Assembly: GCF_900163545.1 (NCBI RefSeq)
Contig: NZ_FUHW01000007.1
Coordinates: 23,235 to 87,234 of the forward strand
Direction of reading: 5' to 3'
Length of the DNA stretch: 64,000 bases
Source: Arthrobacter rhombi
Lineage (GTDB): Bacteria; Actinomycetota; Actinomycetes; Actinomycetales; Micrococcaceae
This document shows positions 8,856-16,954 of the stretch, piece by piece. The notes beneath the pieces are model-generated. The model saw only the letters and a list, made by a program, of their open reading frames with translations, had not been told where the DNA came from and made no database searches. The translations under genes and the position numbers were made by a program. Within the stretch, counting starts at the first letter, position 1, and every line of letters begins with the position of its first letter.

Positions 8856-9866
8856 TTGATCCGTCTAGGAATCATCGGGGCAGGTGCCGTCGCCCCGTTG
8901 CATGCACAGGCAGCCACCACGCTGCCCGACGTCGAACTGGTCGCCGTCTGTGACCTTCGGCCCGATACGGCCTCCGACGTCGCCGTGTTGACCGGGGCAG
9001 CCGTCTATACCGACTATCTGAAGATGTACGCTGAGGCGGAACTGGATGCGGTCATCGTGAACACCCCGCATGCCCTGCATCTGCAAATGGTGCTCGACGC
9101 CGCGGACGCAGGCCTGCATGTGCTGGTGGAAAAGCCCATGGCCATCGGCCTGGCGGACTGCGATGTCATGATGCGCGCCTGCGAACAAGCAGGGGTGACA
9201 CTCGTCGTCGGGCATATCCAGCATTTCCTGCCTGAAAAGGTTGCCGCCCATGAGGCCTTGGCCTCCGGGAAGCTGGGAAAGCTGCTGATGATCCGTGATT
9301 TCCGCAGTACGAACTACCGCCCCGGCACCCGGCCGGCATGGTTCTTCGACCCGGTGATGGCCGGCGGCGGTGCGTTCATGAACATCGGCGGGCATTGCAT
9401 CGACCGTTCACTCTGGCTTGCTGATTCGGTGGCCGAAACCGTCGACTCCCGGACCCTGGAACGTTTCGGTGTCGAGGTCGAGACCGACGGCTACCTGAAT
9501 TTGCACCTGCGCAACGGGGTGGAGATCAACATCGTCATCGTCTCGGATCCACCGCAGCGGCTGGACGAGATCCTGTTGATCTGTGAGGAAGGCACGATCT
9601 CCTGCACCCCCGACCACGGGACCATCATTCGGCACCACGGACAAAGCAGTACGCTCCACGTCCCCTCGGCGGATAACATCCAGACGGGGTTCACCGCCCA
9701 GCTGGCCGACTTCCTAGCTACGGTCAACGGGGCCTCACCACAGGTGAGCAACAACCATGCCCGCAGCATCGTGGAAACCATCCTCGCTTCCTACCGTTCC
9801 GCCAGCTCACGGAAGACCGAACCCGTCCGTGCAGAAACCGTAGCGGATCTGCAACAGGCACTGTAG
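8856..9866 (+). CDS. Gfo/Idh/MocA family NAD(P)-dependent oxidoreductase
   Basis: Cytoplasmic sugar dehydrogenase-like protein, 336 residues. An N-terminal Rossmann fold starts IRLGIIGAGAVAP and the family motif EKPMAIG follows at about residue 95; the C-terminal half is the alpha/beta dimerisation domain. I choose TTG 8856 because AAGAGG sits seven bases upstream and the Rossmann strand begins at once; the open frame further upstream lies in the promoter region. It is divergent from the importer operon and about 36 bases upstream of a DUF2264 gene. A role in oxidising a monosaccharide from the imported disaccharide is inferred from the neighbourhood. Confidence 0.87.
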   Translation: MIRLGIIGAGAVAPLHAQAATTLPDVELVAVCDLRPDTASDVAVLTGAAVYTDYLKMYAEAELDAVIVNTPHALHLQMVLDAADAGLHVLVEKPMAIGLADCDVMMRACEQAGVTLVVGHIQHFLPEKVAAHEALASGKLGKLLMIRDFRSTNYRPGTRPAWFFDPVMAGGGAFMNIGGHCIDRSLWLADSVAETVDSRTLERFGVEVETDGYLNLHLRNGVEINIVIVSDPPQRLDEILLICEEGTISCTPDHGTIIRHHGQSSTLHVPSADNIQTGFTAQLADFLATVNGASPQVSNNHARSIVETILASYRSASSRKTEPVRAETVADLQQAL

Positions 9867-9902
9867 CGACAGCAGGTGGGACCGACGGAAAAAGAGCAGG
9901 AC

Positions 9903-11795
9903 ATGGAGAAAGCCCGGACCTTCACCGGATGGGGCCGCGTCGAGTGGGAACGGTTGGCCGACCGGTTGATCGCCGGGGCCCACCGCCATTCCTCTCCCGC
10001 GGGAGCACGCGTGGTCTTTCCGCCGGCAGCGGGACAAAATGCCACCGACCAGTTGGAGGGTTTCGCGCGGTCGTTCTTGCTGGCTGCGCTGCGCATCGCC
10101 GGTTCGGCAGGTTCAGATCCTGCCCTGGTGCAGTGGTACGCCGACGCGCTGGCGGCAGGAACCCGGTGCGGCGATGCCGAACAATGGCCGGGATTAACCG
10201 ACCACGGCCAACCCACGGTGGAAGCCACCGCGATCGTCCTCGGCCTGCATTTCTCCCGCCCCTGGCTGTGGGACGGACTCGATGACGGGGTGCAAGCCCG
10301 GATCATCCACTGGCTCTCCGGAGCCACCGGCCAGGCCTCTGCCGATAACAACCATGTCCTTTTCGGGGCCACCATCCAGGCCTTCCTGGCCTCGATCGGC
10401 GCGCCCTGCGACCGGTTCGGCATTGAGGCCGCGTTGGACCGCATCGAGGATTGGTACGCCGGGGACGGCTGGTATTCCGACGGCGAGGGACGCCGATTCG
10501 ACCACTACAACGCCTGGACCTTCCAGCTTTACCCGTTCTTCATCCTGGAGATGCTCTCCGGAACCGTGGCGGCGGCCACGGCGTCGGCCGAACGCCTGCG
10601 GCTCTACCGGGAGCGCCTGGAGATGTTCCTTCGGGGCTACCAGCACCTCTTCGCTGCCGGAGGGAGCCCGTTGATCCAGGGGCGGTCGCTGATCTATCGC
10701 TGGGGCGTTGTCGCACCTTTTTGGATGGGCGAGCTCCAAGGGGTGGAGGCATTGCCTCCGGGGCGGACCCGGCGGCTCGCTTCCGGGGTGGCCCGGCATT
10801 TCACGGATCGGGGCGTCGGGGACGACGGGGTGCTCCCGCTGGGATGGTGGGGGCCGCGATCCTCCATCCTGCAGTCCTATAACGCCCCGGGCTCCCCGTT
10901 GTGGGCGGCCAAGGGGTTTTTGGGGTTGCTGCTCCCGGCCGACCATCCGGCCTGGACCGCGCCGGAGGCGGCCCTGGAGATCGAGGGGGCCGATGTGAAT
11001 CGGGTCCTGTCCGGACCGCAGTGGCTGGTCCGGGGGGACCACCGTGACGACATCGTGAAAGTCGCCAACTTCGGCACCGGGGGCCACCCGCGCCACGATT
11101 CGGCCCTGTATCGACGACTAGCCTTCAGCACGGCCAGTGCCCCGGTCCAGCAGGGCAGCCTGCGCGATAACGACCTCTATGTGCCGTTGGGCGACTCAAC
11201 GAGTGTGCACCGCGGACCGGTGGCCGGGGTGGCCCGTCCGGGAGGTGGCAGCAGCAGATTCCGGCTGGACGCCGCGGGACGTGATGTCGAGGTCGACTAT
11301 GCGACGGCGCTGCTGCCCGACGGCGTGGAGCTGCGTGCCGCGCGTATCCGTGGTGCCGTGGCCATGCCCCTCGAAGCCAGCGGCTATGCCTTGGCTGGTG
11401 ATACCGAGCCGGAATCCGTGCTCACCGCCGCGGGAGCCCTGGCCGCCGGTGCGGACGGGTTGCGCTCCGCCATCCAGTTCGTCGGTGCCCCGGAAGATGA
11501 CACGGTAGCGGCCACTCCCCGCATCCGCGAAGCCTCCGGATCGATCCTTGGTGAACGGGTTGCCGTACCGGTGATCACGGTGGATCCGGCCGCTGGCGCG
11601 GAGACGCGATGGTCCTGGCTGGTCTGCTTCACCCGGCGGAACATCGATCTGGAGGCGGTGGCCAGGCGCCTCGTTCTGAACTGGACGCCCGACGGGCTGC
11701 AGGCGTCGGACGGGGCCATCACCGCGAATCTGTCGTGGATTCGCCATGAACGATGGCCGGCCGACGCGATCAATCAGGGAGTCTTCGGGGCCTGA
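9903..11795 (+). CDS. DUF2264 domain protein, candidate glycoside-processing enzyme
   Basis: About 630 residues, no signal peptide, so cytoplasmic. The first 370 residues match what I know of DUF2264: DQLEGFARS, a Y-A-D-A-L-A-A-G stretch, the aromatic YAGDGWYSDG then FDHYNAW motif, and helix-rich repeats that suggest an alpha/alpha barrel. The last 250 residues are beta-rich. DUF2264 proteins occur in polysaccharide loci but their reaction was not known to me. In this locus no GH88/GH105 unsaturated uronyl hydrolase is visible, and this barrel protein is the most suitable candidate for that missing step. Start uncertain: GTG 9876 or ATG 9903, both in frame. Convergent with cutC, ending 10 bases from it. 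Confidence 0.75.
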   Translation: MEKARTFTGWGRVEWERLADRLIAGAHRHSSPAGARVVFPPAAGQNATDQLEGFARSFLLAALRIAGSAGSDPALVQWYADALAAGTRCGDAEQWPGLTDHGQPTVEATAIVLGLHFSRPWLWDGLDDGVQARIIHWLSGATGQASADNNHVLFGATIQAFLASIGAPCDRFGIEAALDRIEDWYAGDGWYSDGEGRRFDHYNAWTFQLYPFFILEMLSGTVAAATASAERLRLYRERLEMFLRGYQHLFAAGGSPLIQGRSLIYRWGVVAPFWMGELQGVEALPPGRTRRLASGVARHFTDRGVGDDGVLPLGWWGPRSSILQSYNAPGSPLWAAKGFLGLLLPADHPAWTAPEAALEIEGADVNRVLSGPQWLVRGDHRDDIVKVANFGTGGHPRHDSALYRRLAFSTASAPVQQGSLRDNDLYVPLGDSTSVHRGPVAGVARPGGGSSRFRLDAAGRDVEVDYATALLPDGVELRAARIRGAVAMPLEASGYALAGDTEPESVLTAAGALAAGADGLRSAIQFVGAPEDDTVAATPRIREASGSILGERVAVPVITVDPAAGAETRWSWLVCFTRRNIDLEAVARRLVLNWTPDGLQASDGAITANLSWIRHERWPADAINQGVFGA

Positions 11796-11805
11796 AGCCG
11801 ATGGG

Positions 11806-12573
11806 TTAGCGCGAAGCGGCGCGGGCTTCCTTGACCAGTTCTCGGTCGGTTGCGGTTTCCTGCGACGGGGTCAGCACCATCGGCATGGTCCCGGTGCTCG
11901 TGCGAACCCCGGGGCTTGCAGCTGCTGCGCCGGCCGGCACCGGAGCGGGCTTCCTTCTGGCGGAGAGGTGTACGGCGTCCAGACCCGCGGCCTTCAACGC
12001 CGGGATATCCTCGACGACGAGCCCGCCACCAGCCATGACCTGAAGCCGTCCGGCGGCACGCTGGACCAGACGGGCGAGCAGGTCCAGGCCCGCCCCCACG
12101 GAGTCCTCGGCCCCCGAGGTCAACACCCGGGTAAAGCCGAGGCCGGCCAGCAGATCGATGGCTTCCAGCGGGTCGCGGCATTCGTCGATGGCTCGATGGA
12201 ACGTGATTTCCATGGCGGGGTTGGCCCAGCGGGCCGCATCGAGAAGAGCGCGGGTTCCCGCCCGGTCGATCCAGCCATCGGGGGTGAGCGCCCCGAAGAC
12301 GACGCCGTCGGCGCCTCGGGCGGCACAGGAGGCGATTTGTTCCGCCATGGTGCCCAGCTCTTCACCGGAGTAGACGAAGTTCCCGGGACGGCAACGGATG
12401 ATCGGATGGATCTCGGTGGTGCCGGCCAACGGGCCGCGGCACGATTCGAGCAGGGCAGTGGAAGGGGTGAGCCCGCCGACCTCCAGATCCGCGCACAGCT
12501 CGACCCGGTTGGCGCCCTCCTCGGCGGCAATCAGTGCTCCGGGAAGGTCGACGACGGCGATCTCGAGTTTCAT
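11806..12573 (-). CDS. cutC: CutC family TIM-barrel protein
   Basis: 255 residues, cytoplasmic. It begins LEIAVVDLPGALIAAEEGANRVELC and contains DGVVFGALT, ITFHRAIDE and VLTSGAEDSV, the conserved core of CutC. Historically named for copper homeostasis, but the fold is that of a sugar-phosphate isomerase-like TIM barrel and the copper role is disputed. Start ATG 12573 follows GAAGAGG closely; the frame open further upstream overlaps sulfatase 3. It is the third gene of the sulfatase 4-sulfatase 3-cutC unit (58-base gap), which suggests a job in carbohydrate breakdown rather than metal handling. Confidence 0.9.
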   Translation of the reverse strand: MKLEIAVVDLPGALIAAEEGANRVELCADLEVGGLTPSTALLESCRGPLAGTTEIHPIIRCRPGNFVYSGEELGTMAEQIASCAARGADGVVFGALTPDGWIDRAGTRALLDAARWANPAMEITFHRAIDECRDPLEAIDLLAGLGFTRVLTSGAEDSVGAGLDLLARLVQRAAGRLQVMAGGGLVVEDIPALKAAGLDAVHLSARRKPAPVPAGAAAASPGVRTSTGTMPMVLTPSQETATDRELVKEARAASR

Positions 12574-12631
12574 GGCGTCCTCTTCAGGGGATGGGGGCAG
12601 GCTGGCCGGGGCGGCTTGGGCCGATGCGGAA

Positions 12632-14065
12632 TCAGGGTGACCAACGGTCCAGGTCCGCGACCATCGCCCGGAGGTCCTCCAAGGCCGGCCAGGTGTCGCC
12701 GGCGACTTCGAGCTCATGAAGCAACTGTACGCAGTATTCTTTGCCGCGCGCGTCCTCCATTGCTGCCAGATGACGCATTTCGTAGGGGTCTGCCCGCAGA
12801 TCGAAGAGCCGCGGTGTGAGCAGGTACCGGCCCGGCCGGCTGGGATCAGCACGGCAATCGACCAGGAGCTTGGAATCGGCGGTGCGCAAACCGCGGATTC
12901 CCGGGCCGCAGTCGGGCGCTGGTGGGCCGTAGTAGATGGCCGATCCGGCTCCGTTGGAGCCGGAAGGCGTCCGGTCCACCAGATCGGCGGAAACGTCGGT
13001 GCCCTGCATGGCGTCGGGGATCTTGTCGGACAGTCCGGTCAAACCGAGCAGGGTCGGGGCAACATCCACCGAACCGATCAGCGTCCGTTCGTTACGACCG
13101 GCGGCAATATGTCCGGGCCAGCGGATGAGGAACGGCAGAGACATCGACTCCTCCCACGGAACGTTCTTGTACATCAGACCGTGGCTGCCCAGTTGCATCC
13201 CGTGGTCGGAGGTGAAGATGACGATCGTGTTCTCCCGCTGTCCGGTTTCCTCCAAGGACGCCAGGAGGCGGCCAATCTGTTCATCTACGGCAGAGACGGC
13301 GGAAAAATAGTCGGGGGCCTTCTCCACGGCCTCCCGGCCGGCCGGCGTCCCAAGGTCGACGTTGGGCCGGGTCAACAGTTCCTCGGGTGCCAGGGCGGTA
13401 TAGCGATCCCGGAACGTGGTCGGGGCCTGGTCGAAGGGTTGGTGTGGGGGATTATGCGAGACCACCAAGGCGAAAGGACCCTCGGACGTGTCCACGGTTC
13501 GCAGGAAATCGACCGCGACGTCCGTTTCGTGTTCGACCGACCACTGTTCGACGATCGTCTTTTCCTCGCGCGGCGCGTCACCCATCCAGTAGTGCGGACG
13601 CAGATGATTGTCGGCGGCGCCGTAGGAATACCAGAAGGAGAAGCCGTGCCGGCGATCCGGTGGGGAATAGGCGTCCCAGACGGCGCCTTCGCGGAAGCCC
13701 TCGCCCCAGATGGCGTCCTCGGCGGTCACGGCCTCCAGATGCCATTTGCCGATGTACCCGGTCTGGTAGCCGGATTCCTGGAGAACCCTGGACCAGGTGT
13801 CGATGTCTGGTGGAAGCCCGGCACCGGTGTTGGAGTTGATGTTCACCGGCACCCCGTTGCGGTGCGGGTGTTGGCCGGTCATCAGCATCGCCCGATGCGG
13901 GCTGCACACCGGGTAGCTGCTCACGGCATGGGCGACATCGGCTGATTCCCTGGCCAGGCCGTCGAGATTGGGCGTGTAGGTGGGGTCGGCATCGCGGAAC
14001 CCCAGCGCCGCATCGCGGAACTGGTCCGCCATGATGAACAGCAGGTTCGGTTGCTCAGGCATCAT
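12632..14065 (-). CDS. Sulfatase 3 (family S1, Cys-type, C-S-P-H-R variant)
   Basis: 477 residues, starting directly at the metal site (NLLFIMADQF), so no signal peptide. The maturation motif is C-S-P-H-R followed by AMLMTG, Cys about 54; it fits C-x-P-x-R, with His in the second variable place and AM where the other three have S/A-S. Other landmarks are GYIGKWHLEA and FTSDHGMQLGSHG. Start ATG 14065 (a second ATG follows at 14062) with GGAAGGAA upstream; it overlaps the end of sulfatase 4 by 11 bases, so the two are coupled. The distinct motif suggests a different sulfated position from its neighbours. Confidence 0.9.
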   Translation of the reverse strand: MMPEQPNLLFIMADQFRDAALGFRDADPTYTPNLDGLARESADVAHAVSSYPVCSPHRAMLMTGQHPHRNGVPVNINSNTGAGLPPDIDTWSRVLQESGYQTGYIGKWHLEAVTAEDAIWGEGFREGAVWDAYSPPDRRHGFSFWYSYGAADNHLRPHYWMGDAPREEKTIVEQWSVEHETDVAVDFLRTVDTSEGPFALVVSHNPPHQPFDQAPTTFRDRYTALAPEELLTRPNVDLGTPAGREAVEKAPDYFSAVSAVDEQIGRLLASLEETGQRENTIVIFTSDHGMQLGSHGLMYKNVPWEESMSLPFLIRWPGHIAAGRNERTLIGSVDVAPTLLGLTGLSDKIPDAMQGTDVSADLVDRTPSGSNGAGSAIYYGPPAPDCGPGIRGLRTADSKLLVDCRADPSRPGRYLLTPRLFDLRADPYEMRHLAAMEDARGKEYCVQLLHELEVAGDTWPALEDLRAMVADLDRWSP

Positions 14066-15521
14066 GGTGTTCCTTCCGTGCTGCGTCCCCGATCGGGGTT
14101 CCGTCCCAATTCGGGGCAGTGAAGGCGCCCAACGGGTTCCCGGTGAGCGGATGCAGTTGTCCGGCGCCGGCCACTGGCAGGGAACTGCCGTCGAAGTCCT
14201 CAGATCCGTAGGTGTCGAACCACTCCTGCAGTTCGGCGCGCATCTCGGCGACCCGGTCGGCATGGGCCGGGTTATCAACCAGGTTCTCCCGTTCCTCCGG
14301 GTCGTTCTCCAGATCGTAGAGCTCGTGTGGGCCGTGGGGGTAACGGTGGTTGTACTTCCAGAAGCGATTGCGGATCATGCGGGAGGGGCCGTATTCGTCG
14401 AAGACCACTACGGGCCGGGGAACGGCCGCCGCCTCCGTTTCCTGGCCAGTCAACACTGAGGCGAAGGAGCGACCGGGCCCCGTCTCGAATTCACTCGCCT
14501 CGAGACCGGCTAGTTCCAGCAGGGTGGCGGCGACGTCATAGGCGGAGAGTAGCTCCTGCGCTACCCGGCCGGTCTGGATGCTGCCGCGGTGGGAGAAGAT
14601 GGCGGGAACCTTCACCGAGGAGTCGTAGAGGTTCTGCGGGAAGGTGCCGTTACCCTTGCCCCAGATGCCGTGATGACCACAGTTGAAGCCGTTGTCGCTG
14701 GAGAAGACCACGATCGTGTCCTCACGCAGTCCGAGTTCCTCGAGCCGGTGCAATACGCGCCCGATGCCGGCGTCCATGGCGCTGACCGCCGCGAAGTAGC
14801 CCACCAAGGCCGCACGGGTATCGGCCTCGCCGCCCAGCGGGACCCCGCCCACGGTGGTGGTCCACGGGTGCATGGGTTCCTGCGGGCAGGAGGCGAAGGC
14901 CGTGTCCTCGTAAAGTCGCGTGAACTCTTCGGGGTGCTGGTCCTTCCACGGCATATGTGGGGCCGTGTAGTTCAGCGCCAAGAAGAACGGGGCATCCTGG
15001 CGTGCAGCCTGCTCGATGAACCCCACAGAGTCGTTGGTGATCGCGTCCGTCAGGTAGTCGGTGACCAATTCCTTCTCACCGTTGCGGTATATGGTGGCGT
15101 GGTCGTAGGGGCATCCGCCACCCTCCAAGGCGTACCAATGGTCGAAGCCATGGCGGGCCTCGTCATTGGCGCCAAGATGCCATTTGCCCGACAGGCCCAT
15201 GTAGTAGCCAGCGGCCGCCAACTCATCGGTGAAGAGTGGTTGGCCGGAGAGGAAGTCCGTGGCGTTGGGGCCGGCCTCGACGCCGTGCAGATAGTCGTGG
15301 ACTCCATGCCGGGAGGGTGGTTGGCCGGTCATGAGGCTCGCTCGGGCCGGGGAACACACGGGTGAGGCACAAAAGAAGTTCTCCAACCTGGTGCCTTCGG
15401 CAGCCAACGCGTCCAAGGTGGGTGTCTGGATGTCCTCGTTGCCCGCGCATCCCATGGCCCAGGCGCCCTGATCGTCGCTGAGGATCATCAAGATGTTGGG
15501 TGGGTTCCGATTCACGGGCAC
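14055..15521 (-). CDS. Sulfatase 4 (family S1, Cys-type)
   Basis: 488 residues, no signal peptide. It has the metal site NILMILSDDQG, motif C-S-P-A-R followed by ASLMTG (Cys about 56), GLSGKWHLG and FSSDNGFNCGHHG. The SDNG form of the second metal motif separates it from the other three sulfatases here (ADHG/SDHG). First gene of the unit sulfatase 4-sulfatase 3-cutC; divergent from the GntR-type regulator, with motifs shared with other promoters of the locus in the 206-base gap. Confidence 0.9.
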   Translation of the reverse strand: MPVNRNPPNILMILSDDQGAWAMGCAGNEDIQTPTLDALAAEGTRLENFFCASPVCSPARASLMTGQPPSRHGVHDYLHGVEAGPNATDFLSGQPLFTDELAAAGYYMGLSGKWHLGANDEARHGFDHWYALEGGGCPYDHATIYRNGEKELVTDYLTDAITNDSVGFIEQAARQDAPFFLALNYTAPHMPWKDQHPEEFTRLYEDTAFASCPQEPMHPWTTTVGGVPLGGEADTRAALVGYFAAVSAMDAGIGRVLHRLEELGLREDTIVVFSSDNGFNCGHHGIWGKGNGTFPQNLYDSSVKVPAIFSHRGSIQTGRVAQELLSAYDVAATLLELAGLEASEFETGPGRSFASVLTGQETEAAAVPRPVVVFDEYGPSRMIRNRFWKYNHRYPHGPHELYDLENDPEERENLVDNPAHADRVAEMRAELQEWFDTYGSEDFDGSSLPVAGAGQLHPLTGNPLGAFTAPNWDGTPIGDAARKEHHDA

Positions 15522-15580
15522 TCCTAGTCCTACACGGGATATGGCGGGTGTTCCTTACTTCATACCCGGCATTGTCGAGA

Positions 15581-15594
15581 GGAATAAAGAATGA
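15581..15594 (-). promoter_or_regulatory. Shared motif upstream of sulfatase 4
   Basis: On the minus strand it reads TCATTCTTTATTCC; the first 12 bases are identical to 8735-8746, and CTTTATTCC-like cores also precede both lyase genes. It is 60-73 bases before the sulfatase 4 start. Confidence 0.4.
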
Positions 15595-15647
15595 CTAGGT
15601 GGCATCAGCGTCCGCCTGGCGAGAAAAAACGGCTAAAATCCAACGAT

Positions 15648-15677
15648 TTCAGAAATCATTGACGAATCATCCCTTAA
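15648..15677 (+). promoter_or_regulatory. Palindrome and shared motif upstream of the GntR-type regulator
   Basis: GATTTC-a-GAAATC (about 15645-15657) is a perfect 13-base inverted repeat, followed at 15665-15677 by AATCATCCCTTAA, which matches 8756-8768 at 12 of 13 bases. A site for self-regulation by the adjacent regulator is plausible. Confidence 0.4.
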
Positions 15678-15727
15678 AACTCCTTCAATGATCGTGCATT
15701 ATGGAAGGAATGACCAAGGGAGTATCC

Positions 15728-16954
15728 GTGCCAGACTACCGACGGCTCGTCGCCGACCAGGGGGAACTGCGTAACGTCCGCAAGCAGCCCCTGAAATTTC
15801 AGGAACTCAGTGAAGACCTTCGCCGGGAGATCCTCGCGGGCACTTGGGCCGTGGGCAGCAAGCTACCCACGGAGGCCCAACTCGCCCGGGAAACCGGCCT
15901 GTCCCTGACCACGGTCCGGCGTGCCTACGAGGATCTGGTCGAGAAAGGGCTCGTCATCAGGCGGCAGGGCGCCGGCAGCTTCGTCGCCACCCCACCCTCG
16001 CGGGCCTTGAAGAAACCGCGCTACACCATCGGTGTTCTGCTGCCGGATACCCAGCTGTACTATCCGAAAGTCCTGCAGGGGATCGAGGAGCACCTCACGG
16101 CGCAGGGGGCCAGCCTGCAGTTGTCGACCTACCATTACGATCTGAGCCGGGAGAACTCCAGCATCCAGTTCCTGCTCGACGCCGGCGTCGACGGGCTGCT
16201 GCTCGTACCGACCCTGACCGGCATTCCCGATCCGGAGCGGAGGGTCGCCGAACTGGCGGCCCTGCCGGTCCCGGTGGTGCTGCTCGAGCGCAGCCTCGAG
16301 GACCTCGGGGCTGCGGATCGGACCGAACACATCTGCTCGGACCACCAGGGCGGGGCCTACGACGCGGTGAAGCACCTGGCCGGACTGGGGCACGAACGCA
16401 TCGCCGTGCTGACGAGGTCCAATGTGGCGGGCAAGAGCGCCAACCCCACCCAATCGGCCGTCGTCGCCGGGTACCGCAGTGCCGTCGCCGACCTCGGACT
16501 TTTTGCCGACGGGGAGGAACTGCCGATTTTCAGTTCGACAAAACCCGAATGGGAGCAGGATCAGGCCGAGGCCATGTATACCCGGCTACGGGACAGCGGT
16601 GCGACGGCGGCCTTGGTGTTCGGGGACCGCGAAGCGACACTGCTGCAGACCGCCGCCCTGAGGCGTGGGGTGAACGTGCCCGAGGAACTATCCCTGGTCT
16701 CCTATGACGATGAGATGGCCGATATCGCCCCGATCCCGTTGACGGCGATCTCGCCCGCGAAGCACCGTTTGGGCATGATGGCCGCAGAGATCCTGCTGCG
16801 CCGGCTGAAAGAAGGCGATGCCTGCCCGATCTACCAGATCCGTCTGCGACCGCGCATTGTGGTGCGCGAATCCTGTGCCACCGTGCCGGAGGCCGCTACC
16901 GCGGGCCCGACGGACCGCCGGGCCCCGGCCGCTACCGCGGGCCCGACGGCGTGA
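15728..16954 (+). CDS. GntR-LacI hybrid transcriptional regulator
   Basis: About 408 residues. The N-terminal winged helix is GntR-like (FQELSEDLRREILAG, then LPTEAQLARETGLSLTTVRR), and from about residue 100 the protein continues as a LacI-type periplasmic-binding fold (YTIGVLLPDT, YDAVKHLAGLGHERIAV, LVSYDDEMADIAPIPLTAI). This AraR-like architecture binds a small sugar. I choose GTG 15728 because AAGGGAG lies five bases upstream; ATG 15701 and 15710 are alternatives. It sits between sulfatase 4 and the hyaluronate-type lyase and is the likely local controller. The C-terminal tail is odd: a 23-bp repeat encodes ATAGPT twice, and the last 23 bases overlap the converging lyase gene. Confidence 0.88.
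   Translation: MPDYRRLVADQGELRNVRKQPLKFQELSEDLRREILAGTWAVGSKLPTEAQLARETGLSLTTVRRAYEDLVEKGLVIRRQGAGSFVATPPSRALKKPRYTIGVLLPDTQLYYPKVLQGIEEHLTAQGASLQLSTYHYDLSRENSSIQFLLDAGVDGLLLVPTLTGIPDPERRVAELAALPVPVVLLERSLEDLGAADRTEHICSDHQGGAYDAVKHLAGLGHERIAVLTRSNVAGKSANPTQSAVVAGYRSAVADLGLFADGEELPIFSSTKPEWEQDQAEAMYTRLRDSGATAALVFGDREATLLQTAALRRGVNVPEELSLVSYDDEMADIAPIPLTAISPAKHRLGMMAAEILLRRLKEGDACPIYQIRLRPRIVVRESCATVPEAATAGPTDRRAPAATAGPTA
16891..16949. repeat. 23-bp direct repeat at the overlapping 3' ends of two genes
   Basis: A 23-bp sequence beginning GGCCGCTACCGCGGGCCCGA occurs at 16891-16913 and again at 16927-16949, offset 36 bp (12 codons). It lengthens the regulator tail in frame, and the second copy contains the TAG stop (16934-16932) of the opposing lyase gene. 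Confidence 0.9.

Noticed and set aside
16891..16949. CRISPR-like repeat
   Set aside because: Only two copies with a 13-base spacer inside a coding region; it is a simple duplication.
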